A stretch of 6,547 nucleotides of DNA from Dehalococcoidia bacterium (GTDB lineage Bacteria > Chloroflexota > Dehalococcoidia > Dehalococcoidales > G020351185), in assembly GCA_030635945.1 (NCBI GenBank), contig DAOVXW010000035.1, positions 1 to 6,547 on the forward strand. Direction: 5' to 3'. The notes below the pieces were generated by a model. That model saw nothing but the letters and a program-made list of their open reading frames with translations, did not search any database and was not told where the DNA came from. The translations under genes and the position numbers were made by a program. Shown in pieces: positions 1 to 6,133 of the stretch (position 1 is its first letter; every line of letters starts with the position of its first letter).

Positions 1-766
1 AGACAGATTGCGCTCCTCCGTAAGCCACGCGAAACCCGGTGATGACTTCATCAAATATAAGCAAGGCACCGTTATCACTAGTCAGCTTGCGCAAGCCTTC
101 CAGGAAACCGGGCTGTGGAGGGACGACACCCATATTGGCTGCTATCGGCTCAACTATAATTGCGGCAATCTCACCGGGATAGGTTTCGAATAATTTAGCT
201 ACAGCTTCGGTATTGTTATAAGGCGCCACCAGTGTATTCCGGATATAACTTTCAGGTACACCGGGGGAACCGGGTAATCCCAGGGTTGCCAGACCGGAGC
301 CGGCTTTAACCAGCAAACCGTCTGAATGCCCATGATAGCCGCCGGCGAATTTTACTATCTTATCCCTGCCGGTAAAGGCGCGCGCCAGCCTTAAAGCGGA
401 CATAGTAGCTTCTGTGCCTGAATTTACGAAACGAACCATCTCTATAGAAGGAAAGGCTTCCGTAACCATTTTAGCCAGCGTTATTTCCAGCTCTGTGGAA
501 GCGCCAAAGGTAGTACCGTTTTCGGCTGCCTTCTGGATGGCGGCAATCACCTGCGGGTGCGCATGCCCCAATATCAACGGCCCCCACGAACTGACATAAT
601 CTATATAATCATTGCCATCGGCATCTGTTATCCGGGAACCCTGCCCCTTTTTAATAAAAGGGGGTGTGCCGCCCACTGCCTTGAAGGCGCGCACCGGGCT
701 GTCTACGCCGCCCGGCAGATATTTTTGGGCTTCTTCGAAAAGTTCCTGAGAGCGCCTTAATTCCAT
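1..766 (-). CDS. hemL: Glutamate-1-semialdehyde 2,1-aminomutase (HemL), 3' end beyond window
   Basis: This PLP-dependent cytoplasmic enzyme moves the amino group of glutamate-1-semialdehyde to give 5-aminolevulinate, the second step of the C5 pathway after HemA. I translated 255 codons from the ATG at 766, and the frame runs open off the left edge. Visible family features are the N-terminal [11 protein letters not shown] stretch (residues 18-28), the [16 protein letters not shown] block (56-71), the SGTEA phosphate-binding loop (116-120), GGYHGHSDG (142-150, with the PLP-stacking Tyr144), and the DEVITGFR segment (239-246) whose Asp239 should contact the pyridine nitrogen. The family is usually about 425-430 residues, so roughly 40% is missing, including the Schiff-base lysine expected near residue 267. 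The start is supported by an AAGGAG ribosome binding site 7 bases upstream. The gene follows hemB by 11 bases and is the last operon gene seen. Acetylornithine-type aminotransferases share the fold, but the HemL-specific motifs make the call firm. Confidence 0.96.
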   Translation of the reverse strand, partial: MELRRSQELFEEAQKYLPGGVDSPVRAFKAVGGTPPFIKKGQGSRITDADGNDYIDYVSSWGPLILGHAHPQVIAAIQKAAENGTTFGASTELEITLAKMVTEAFPSIEMVRFVNSGTEATMSALRLARAFTGRDKIVKFAGGYHGHSDGLLVKAGSGLATLGLPGSPGVPESYIRNTLVAPYNNTEAVAKLFETYPGEIAAIIVEPIAANMGVVPPQPGFLEGLRKLTSDNGALLIFDEVITGFRVAYGGAQSV

Positions 767-773
767 TTAATAA

Positions 774-779
774 CTCCTT
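774..779 (-). promoter_or_regulatory. Ribosome binding site of hemL, overlapping the hemB stop codon
   Basis: On the minus strand the sequence reads TAAGGAG followed by 7 bases and the hemL ATG. The last two bases of the hemB stop codon (TAA, 780-778) are the first two bases of the AAGGAG Shine-Dalgarno sequence. Terminating hemB ribosomes therefore sit on the hemL initiation site, which suggests coupled translation (inference). Confidence 0.8.
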
Positions 780-1758
780 AGTCTGAATGCAGCCACCTGG
801 CAACCTGCTTGGCATGATAGCTGATTATGATATCAGCCCCGGCTCTCTTGATGGCAATCATTGTTTCCATTACCGCCTGCTTCTCGTCAAGCCAGCCCTT
901 CTGGGCAGCGGCTTTTATCATCGAATATTCACCACTGACACTATAGGCAGCCAACGGGTAATCAAAGGTGTTGCGTGCCTGCCGTATCACATCCAGATAG
1001 GCAAGCGCCGGTTTAACCATAACCATATCCGCGCCCTCGGCAATATCTTGCTCTATCTCAAGCATTGCCTCACGTAAATTGGGTGGGTCCATCTGGTAGC
1101 TGCGGCGGTCTCCGAACTGCGGTACAGATTCGGCTGCGTCACGGAAAGGCCCATAAAAAGTGGAGGCGTACTTGGCGGAATAAGACAGGATTGCCGTATC
1201 TTGAAATCCCTTTTCATCCAGCGCCTGGCGTATTGTCTGCACCCTGCCGTCCATCATATCAGAAGGGGCAACAATATCCGCCCCGGCTTCAGCATGGGAA
1301 ACGGCTGTTTTAGCCAGCAGCGGCAGTGTTCGGTCATTATCAACACGCCCAGCGGTAACCACACCACAATGGCCATGGCTGGTATATTCGCAAAGGCAGA
1401 CATCCGTTATTACGATAAGCTGCGGGGCAATATCTTTAACAAGACGAACCGCCTGCTGAACAACACCTTCCGTTTTGTAAGCCTCAGAAGCAGCTTCGTC
1501 TTTTTTCTGCGGTATGCCAAAGAGAAGAACGGCCGGTATCTTAAGCTCGGCTATTTCTTCTATCTCCGGCGACAGCCTGTCTGCCGAATACCTGAAGATG
1601 CCCGGCATAGAAGCTATCTCTTCTTTTACCCCCTTCCCCTCTACGATAAACAGGGGGTAAACAAGGTCATTGATATTGACATGGTTTTCACGTACCAGCG
1701 CCCTTATGGTTTCTGTGCGACGCAAACGACGTAAACGTATTTGAGGAAAGTTTGCCAT
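778..1758 (-). CDS. hemB: Porphobilinogen synthase (5-aminolevulinate dehydratase, HemB), Zn-type
   Basis: HemB condenses two 5-aminolevulinate molecules to porphobilinogen in the cytoplasm and normally works as a homo-octamer. The 326-residue product has the usual family length and is a single TIM-barrel enzyme. The two active-site lysines are visible: Lys196 in YSAKYAS and the Schiff-base Lys249 in MVMVKPALAYLD. The motif DVCLCEYTSHGHCG (119-132) carries Cys121, Cys123 and Cys131, the three ligands of the catalytic zinc. This places it in the Zn-dependent class rather than the Asp-rich Mg-dependent class. Glu234 aligns with the allosteric Mg-binding glutamate of the E. coli enzyme. The ATG at 1758 directly follows the TAA stop of cobA/hemD and has a perfect AGGAGG 9 bases upstream. 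The N-terminus (ANFPQIRLRRLRRTETIR) matches the family, so the start is secure. Confidence 0.98.
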   Translation of the reverse strand: MANFPQIRLRRLRRTETIRALVRENHVNINDLVYPLFIVEGKGVKEEIASMPGIFRYSADRLSPEIEEIAELKIPAVLLFGIPQKKDEAASEAYKTEGVVQQAVRLVKDIAPQLIVITDVCLCEYTSHGHCGVVTAGRVDNDRTLPLLAKTAVSHAEAGADIVAPSDMMDGRVQTIRQALDEKGFQDTAILSYSAKYASTFYGPFRDAAESVPQFGDRRSYQMDPPNLREAMLEIEQDIAEGADMVMVKPALAYLDVIRQARNTFDYPLAAYSVSGEYSMIKAAAQKGWLDEKQAVMETMIAIKRAGADIIISYHAKQVARWLHSD

Positions 1759-3282
1759 TTAAGATTCCCTCCTGAAATATTCTTCAATTGCTTCCACTAG
1801 CCCGGGAATAGTCTGCTCGGTGGCTAATATATCTACATTCAAACCAGCGCTAACTGCAGTTTCTTTTGTTTTGGGGCCGATGCAGGCAACTATGGCCTTC
1901 TTGATATCCGGTTTTTGCTTCCCGAAAGCCATCATAAAGTTGGTAACTGTAGAGGAGCTGGCAAATGTAATAACATCTATTTCTCCCGATGTGACCATCT
2001 TGACAGCTTTACCTGTTTCCTCGGTGGTGGTAACTGTCCGGTAGGCGGCTACTTCATCCACCTCTGCCCCGATACCACGCAATCCGTCCACTAGTTCGTT
2101 ATCGGCAATATCGGCGCGGGGCAGCAGTATACGCTTGCCGTTGATATTGCGGCTTTTCAAGCCTTTAATAATTCCCTCACCAGTATAAACTTGCGGTATA
2201 TAATCAGCGATTATACCCCTTTCAACTAAAGCCTGAGCGGTAGCGGGTCCGATTGCTCCGATTGCAATATTGCCAAGGCTGCGGCTGTCTTTTTTGAGAT
2301 TGGCAATTCGTTGCCAGAAGGCCTCTACGCCATTGGTGCTGGTGAAGATTATCCATTGGTAGTCCGCCAGTCTGGCGATAGATTCATCCAGTTCTTTATA
2401 ATCGGCAAGTGGTTGTATATCAATTGCCGAAAGCTCAACCGGCACAGCACCGCATTCAGCCAGCAGGCGGCTTAATTTGCTTGCCTGGCGGCGTGAACGG
2501 GTAACCAGAACGCGTTTGCCAAAAAGAGGCTGGTTGTCAAACCAGCGCAGCTTATCCCGCAGCGAAACCACCTCACCGACTAAGATAACGGCAGGGGCGG
2601 TAATGCCATTTTGGCTGGCTTTTTCCATAATATTGCCCAGATTGCCGGTAACCATTTCCTGATTTGGGCGTGTACCGTTTTTAATCACTGCCACCGGCGT
2701 GTTCTTATCTTTGCCGTATTCAACCAGTTTTTCCACTATCAACGGCAGGTTTTTAACCCCCATAAGGAAAACCAGGGTATCCACCCCACCCGCCAGTTTT
2801 TTCCAGTTTATGCTGGAGCTTTCTTTGGACGGGTCTTCATGCCCCGTTATTACGGCAAAGGAAGAAGCCACCCCGCGGTGGCTAACCGGAACACCGGCAT
2901 AAGCAGGCACAGCCACCGCCGAGGTTATACCCGGTATCACTTCAAAAGGAATGCCGTTTTCAGCTAAAACCTGGGCTTCTTCGCCGCCCCTCCCGAAAAC
3001 GAAAGGATCGCCGCCTTTGAGGCGAACTACCATCTTGCCTTCTTTAGCCTTATCCACCAGCAGGCGGTTTATTTCAGCCTGCAGCTTAGCGTGCTTTCCG
3101 GCAACCTTGCCGACATATATCTTTTCCGTATCCAGCGGCGCAGCTTCCAGCAGGGCTGTATCCAGCAGGTGGTCATAAACTATAACCGCAGCTCTTTTAA
3201 GGCATTCAATTCCTGTTACCGTTATCAAGCCCGGGGCACCGGGGCCGGCGCCTACCAGATATACCTTACCTGATCTCTTCAT
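1759..3282 (-). CDS. cobA/hemD: Fused uroporphyrinogen-III C-methyltransferase / uroporphyrinogen-III synthase (CobA-HemD)
   Basis: This 507-residue protein catalyses two steps at the branch point. The HemD domain cyclises hydroxymethylbilane with D-ring inversion to uroporphyrinogen III, and the CobA (SUMT) domain adds two S-adenosylmethionine methyl groups to give precorrin-2. The CobA domain covers about residues 4-245: the SAM-binding loop VGAGPGAPGLIT (10-21), RLKGGDPFVFGRGGEE (87-102), PGITSA (117-122), PVSHRG (132-137) and GTRPNQ (203-208). A short linker leads to the HemD domain (about 255-507), which opens with KRVLVTRSRRQASKL and contains FTSTNGVEAF (313-322), IGPATAQAL and TFASSSTVTNF (439-449). 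An ATG eight codons upstream (3306) is also in frame. I prefer 3282 because the protein then begins MKRSGKVYLVGAGPG as CobA proteins do, and a GAGG site lies 6 bases upstream; the 3306 ATG has a GGAGG only 2 bases away. The gene overlaps hemC by 17 bases. Confidence 0.95.
   Translation of the reverse strand: MKRSGKVYLVGAGPGAPGLITVTGIECLKRAAVIVYDHLLDTALLEAAPLDTEKIYVGKVAGKHAKLQAEINRLLVDKAKEGKMVVRLKGGDPFVFGRGGEEAQVLAENGIPFEVIPGITSAVAVPAYAGVPVSHRGVASSFAVITGHEDPSKESSSINWKKLAGGVDTLVFLMGVKNLPLIVEKLVEYGKDKNTPVAVIKNGTRPNQEMVTGNLGNIMEKASQNGITAPAVILVGEVVSLRDKLRWFDNQPLFGKRVLVTRSRRQASKLSRLLAECGAVPVELSAIDIQPLADYKELDESIARLADYQWIIFTSTNGVEAFWQRIANLKKDSRSLGNIAIGAIGPATAQALVERGIIADYIPQVYTGEGIIKGLKSRNINGKRILLPRADIADNELVDGLRGIGAEVDEVAAYRTVTTTEETGKAVKMVTSGEIDVITFASSSTVTNFMMAFGKQKPDIKKAIVACIGPKTKETAVSAGLNVDILATEQTIPGLVEAIEEYFRRES
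1768..1773 (-). promoter_or_regulatory. Ribosome binding site of hemB, inside the 3' end of cobA/hemD
   Basis: A perfect AGGAGG lies 9 bases before the hemB ATG. It is made by two tandem AGG arginine codons in the last residues (Arg-Arg-Glu-Ser) of the upstream fusion protein. It is the strongest ribosome binding site in the window. The two genes are separated by no bases: TAA is followed immediately by ATG. Confidence 0.85.
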
Positions 3283-4195
3283 TACGTACCTCGGCGATAA
3301 ACTCATCCCCTCCCATACCCTGCAGTTTATCTGCCAGCCTTATTCCAATGCTATTCGCATCTTCAGCATCGCCTTCTTCAAAACTTTGCAGCAGTTTGTT
3401 TCTACTGATGCTGCCAACCATACCCTCAAGTCTTAAAATATTATCTGATATTATGCCCAATGCCGCAATCGGCGCACGGCAGCCGCCTCCCAAAGCCTTA
3501 AGAAAGGCTCTTTCGGCGGTAATGCTCCGCCAAGTGGGCAGGTGATTCAGAGGAGCAATAGCGCGGATAACATCGTCGCTGTTTGAGCATACTTCCATAG
3601 CCAGCGCGCCCTGCCCCACCGCCGGTAAGAATTGCTCTTTTGATAAATATTCGTATGTATTAGTTTTCAGTTTAAGCCGCTTCAGCGCCGCCGCCGCCAG
3701 TATCGTTCCGTCATATTCGCCATCGGTAACCTTGCGCATCCGTGTATCAATATTGCCCCTGATACTGCATATTTCCAAATCATTACGACATACTTTAAGC
3801 TGAATAGCACGCCGGAGGCTGCCGGTGCCGATTTTTGCCCCGGGCGACATTCCCCCCAGGGTTTTCCCGCGGGATATAAATACGTCTCTAGGATCAACCC
3901 TTTTTGTAACCGCCGCCAGATGCAGTTCAGACGTAATCTCGGTTGTCATATCTTTAAGGCTGTGTACTGCCATATCAATACGACCGTCAAGCAGGGCTTC
4001 CTCCAGCTCTTTTACAAAAACACCAAGCCCGGCTATATTTTCCAGTTTTGCGGTGCTTTCACGGTCTCCCCTTGTGGTTATCTTGCTTATGCATATCTCT
4101 GTATCCGAGTGAAGCTGCCTTATCGCGGCCGCAACAGTTTCAGCCTGAACCATTGCCAGTTTGCTGCCCCGTGTGCCGATAACTATCTTTTTCAT
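3266..4195 (-). CDS. hemC: Hydroxymethylbilane synthase (porphobilinogen deaminase, HemC)
   Basis: HemC polymerises four porphobilinogens into the linear tetrapyrrole hydroxymethylbilane, using a covalently bound dipyrromethane cofactor. The 309-residue length is typical. Recognisable motifs are GTRGSKLAMVQ (7-17), TTRGDR (40-45), VHSLKDM (77-83, with the catalytic Asp82 equivalent to E. coli Asp84), PRDVFIS (102-108), IGTGSLRR (122-129, substrate-binding arginines), RGNIDTRMRK (146-155), LPAVGQGALAME (190-201) and GGGCRAPIA (236-244). Cys239 in the last is the cofactor attachment residue. The ATG lies in an ATGA overlap with the hemA stop codon, and the upstream sequence has only a weak GAAG. 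Initiation therefore probably depends on hemA translation (inference). The 3' end overlaps the start of cobA/hemD, whose HemD domain uses the product. Confidence is high because every catalytic element is intact. Confidence 0.98.
   Translation of the reverse strand: MKKIVIGTRGSKLAMVQAETVAAAIRQLHSDTEICISKITTRGDRESTAKLENIAGLGVFVKELEEALLDGRIDMAVHSLKDMTTEITSELHLAAVTKRVDPRDVFISRGKTLGGMSPGAKIGTGSLRRAIQLKVCRNDLEICSIRGNIDTRMRKVTDGEYDGTILAAAALKRLKLKTNTYEYLSKEQFLPAVGQGALAMEVCSNSDDVIRAIAPLNHLPTWRSITAERAFLKALGGGCRAPIAALGIISDNILRLEGMVGSISRNKLLQSFEEGDAEDANSIGIRLADKLQGMGGDEFIAEVRNEEIR
3289..3292 (-). promoter_or_regulatory. Ribosome binding site deciding the cobA/hemD start
   Basis: GAGG (in CGAGGT) stands 6 bases before the ATG at 3282, inside the hemC reading frame. 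Its good spacing favours this start over the in-frame ATG at 3306, where the purine-rich run is only about 2 bases from the start codon. Confidence 0.6.
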
Positions 4196-5457
4196 TTGTC
4201 TACTTCGCTCAATTGGAATAATTCTTTCAGTGTCTCGGTGAAATTATCATCTGTGAGCCCGTTTGTTTTTATAATGTTGATAGGATCTTTCAATATTCTA
4301 GTGATTATCGCCCTTGTCATCTTTTCTAAACGATACCTATCTTCATCAGACAATGAAGGCATTTTTTTCATAGTGCGCTCCATCTGAGAATAGCGTATTC
4401 TTTCTGCCTTGCTCATCATAGCGCGAACCAGCGGTCTGATTTTATGATTGCGCCACCAGACAGCGAATTTAGCCATTTCTTCGGCTATTATACTTTCGGT
4501 TTTTTTTATTTCCGATTCTCTCTGGCGGCGGTTCTTTTTATTGATGCTATAAAGGTCATCTATGTTATACAGAAAAACACCCTCTAATTGTGCTACTTCC
4601 GGCTCAACATTGCGGGGAACGGCGATATCTATAATCACCAACGGTAGCCTGGATCTACTCTGCTTTATTGCCTTTAGCTGGCTGACTGTCAGCAGACTGT
4701 GCGGGGCATTGGCGCAGGTAACGACAATATTGCAGTTATGCATTTCTTGCGCTGCATCATCAAGGCTGATGGCGGTGCCACCCAATACGCTTGTCAGACT
4801 TGAAGCCCTCTCCTGAGTACGACTGGCAACAACTATCTGAGATATCCCCCTGTCCCGGGCAGCTTTCGCTACCAGCCTGCCGGCTTCACCAGCTCCGATA
4901 ACAAGCATCTTTGAGTTCTTTAGATTGCCGACAGCTTTAGCCGCCAAATCCACCGCCACAGAGCTAACGGAAAGGGCGTTTTTGCTTATGCCGGTCTCTT
5001 CCCTGGCGCGCCTGCCGGTGCGGATTGCGCTCTGGAATATATGGCGCAATGGCAAGTCTACCATCCGCACCTTTTCTGCGGCTTCCAGCGCCTGCTTTAC
5101 CTGCCCCAGGATTTCATATTCGCCGATAATCATTGAATCAAGCCCGCTGGCCATGCGGAATAAATGCTCTACTGCCGCGCTTCTTTCAAGTGTATATATA
5201 TGCTGATGCAATACATCATCTGATACATTCAGGCAGTTTTTCAGGAATTTCAGCCCGTTTGCCGTTTCATTTTCATTATCAGTGGAGATGGTAAATACCT
5301 CAGTGCGGTTGCAGGTGGAGATTATTACACCATGAGGCGTAAGGGAACCAAGCAGATTTAAGGCATTTTCCACCTCTCCTGTTCCAATAGCAGCCTTCTC
5401 ACGGATAGCCAGCGGCGCCGTGCTGTAGTTTATGCCGACCAGATTGATATTCATCAT
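4192..5457 (-). CDS. hemA: Glutamyl-tRNA reductase (HemA)
   Basis: HemA reduces glutamyl-tRNA(Glu) to glutamate-1-semialdehyde with NADPH, the first committed step of C5-type tetrapyrrole synthesis and usually the controlled one. The 421-residue product has the three expected parts. The N-terminal catalytic domain carries STCNRTEVF (47-55) with nucleophile Cys49, His98 and GLDSMIIGEYEILGQVK (105-121). The NADPH-binding domain carries VIGAGEAGRLVAKAA (186-200), ASRTQERA (211-218) and DIAVPRNVEPEV (277-288). The helical C-terminal dimerisation domain runs from about residue 310, including the WW pair at 334-335. Two ATG codons stand in tandem (5457 and 5454), and an in-frame TAA 15 codon-aligned bases upstream rules out a longer start. 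No clear Shine-Dalgarno sequence precedes them. The gene follows sirC by 28 bases, the largest gap in the window, and ends in an ATGA overlap with hemC. Confidence 0.98.
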   Translation of the reverse strand: MMNINLVGINYSTAPLAIREKAAIGTGEVENALNLLGSLTPHGVIISTCNRTEVFTISTDNENETANGLKFLKNCLNVSDDVLHQHIYTLERSAAVEHLFRMASGLDSMIIGEYEILGQVKQALEAAEKVRMVDLPLRHIFQSAIRTGRRAREETGISKNALSVSSVAVDLAAKAVGNLKNSKMLVIGAGEAGRLVAKAARDRGISQIVVASRTQERASSLTSVLGGTAISLDDAAQEMHNCNIVVTCANAPHSLLTVSQLKAIKQSRSRLPLVIIDIAVPRNVEPEVAQLEGVFLYNIDDLYSINKKNRRQRESEIKKTESIIAEEMAKFAVWWRNHKIRPLVRAMMSKAERIRYSQMERTMKKMPSLSDEDRYRLEKMTRAIITRILKDPINIIKTNGLTDDNFTETLKELFQLSEVDK

Positions 5458-5485
5458 GATTAGACAGCTTTACGTGATATAAACA
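5458..5485 (-). other. Short intergenic spacer before hemA, with no clear ribosome binding site
   Basis: These 28 bases separate the TAG stop of sirC from the tandem hemA ATG codons. The spacer is A+T-rich and contains no AGGAGG-like element; the nearest purine run (AAAG) is a poor match. I see no convincing promoter, terminator or hairpin. It is the longest non-coding stretch in the window. Confidence 0.6.
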
Positions 5486-6133
5486 CTATTGTTCTGCCTC
5501 TATATTTTCCATCAATACAGTCCTGGCTTTTTCTACCTCACCTTTTTCAAGCAAACCGATAAGGCAATCAATATCAATGGCTTGCTGCCAGGCTTCAGCA
5601 CTGACTTTAATGCACTTTCTCTTAAATTCCTGGCGAACCTCGCCGACGATGCTTGCCAGCAGCGCATACTCGTCACCGAATTCGGATTCTAGCCGAAGGC
5701 GCAGCTTTCTCGTCAGAGCCGGGCTTTTGCCTCCGGTTGATACGGCAATGGTGATATCTCCCCGGCGCAGGCAGGAAGGCACAATAAAATCAGATCTTTC
5801 GGCGTCATCCACCACGTTTATAAGAACAGACCTTTCTCTGGCTTCGCAGACAACCATTTTATTAATTTCATTGTCATCGGTTGCCGCTATTGCAACGAAG
5901 GTATCCTCTAAATCACCCGCCTGGTATTTCCTGGTAATAATCTGAATACTGTTTTGCCTGCCAAGTTCTGCCAGTTCGGGGCAGATACAAGGGCTGACAA
6001 CCTTAACTTCGGCTCCAGAATCAAGTAAATCTTCAACCTTGCGAAGGGCAACTTCACCACCGCCAACTACGACACATTTCCTGCCCTTCGCGTTCAAAAA
6101 CAGCGGGTAGTATTTATTTTCCTCTTTTTTCAT
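5486..6133 (-). CDS. sirC: Precorrin-2 dehydrogenase, possibly also sirohydrochlorin ferrochelatase (SirC/Met8 type)
   Basis: This NAD-dependent enzyme oxidises precorrin-2, the product of the CobA domain, to sirohydrochlorin, the precursor of siroheme and of anaerobic cobalamin. The 215-residue protein has an N-terminal Rossmann fold with VVVGGGEVALRK (21-32) and AATDDNEINKMV (83-94). The NVVDD segment (106-110) has Asp109 at the position of the catalytic aspartate of CysG and Met8. Next come FIVPSCLRRGDITIAVSTGG (116-135) and SPALTRKLR (137-145). The C-terminal helical part is short, as in free-standing SirC/YlnF proteins, and no CobA domain is attached because CobA is fused to HemD in this operon. 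Members annotated 'bifunctional' may also insert iron, which cannot be judged from motifs alone. The ATG overlaps the ahbB stop (ATGA); an AGGA 13 bases upstream is too distant to be a good ribosome binding site, so coupling to ahbB is likely. Confidence 0.93.
   Translation of the reverse strand: MKKEENKYYPLFLNAKGRKCVVVGGGEVALRKVEDLLDSGAEVKVVSPCICPELAELGRQNSIQIITRKYQAGDLEDTFVAIAATDDNEINKMVVCEARERSVLINVVDDAERSDFIVPSCLRRGDITIAVSTGGKSPALTRKLRLRLESEFGDEYALLASIVGEVRQEFKRKCIKVSAEAWQQAIDIDCLIGLLEKGEVEKARTVLMENIEAEQ

Noticed and set aside
1..193. Plus-strand frames at the left end as separate small genes
   Set aside because: The minus-strand HemL reading frame continues unbroken with family motifs to the window edge, so these are antisense shadows.
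1201..1734. A 177-codon open frame on the plus strand
   Set aside because: It lies wholly antisense to hemB, whose frame has all catalytic motifs. The translation has no recognisable domain and is a shadow.
3283..3306. Longer cobA/hemD start at the ATG at 3306
   Set aside because: The eight added residues do not resemble a CobA N-terminus, the purine run is too close to the ATG, and the overlap with hemC would grow to 41 bases. The ATG at 3282 has better spacing.
3682..3897. A 71-codon minus-strand frame inside hemC
   Set aside because: It is an alternative reading frame of hemC, whose main frame is intact and uninterrupted across the region. It is not evidence of a frameshift.
3920..4387. 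A 155-codon open frame on the plus strand across the hemC/hemA junction
   Set aside because: It is antisense to two well-supported genes, low in complexity and shows no family motif.
5458..5485. An internal promoter or attenuator before hemA
   Set aside because: Only weak A+T-rich hexamers are present, with no paired -35/-10 elements and no strong hairpin in 28 bases.
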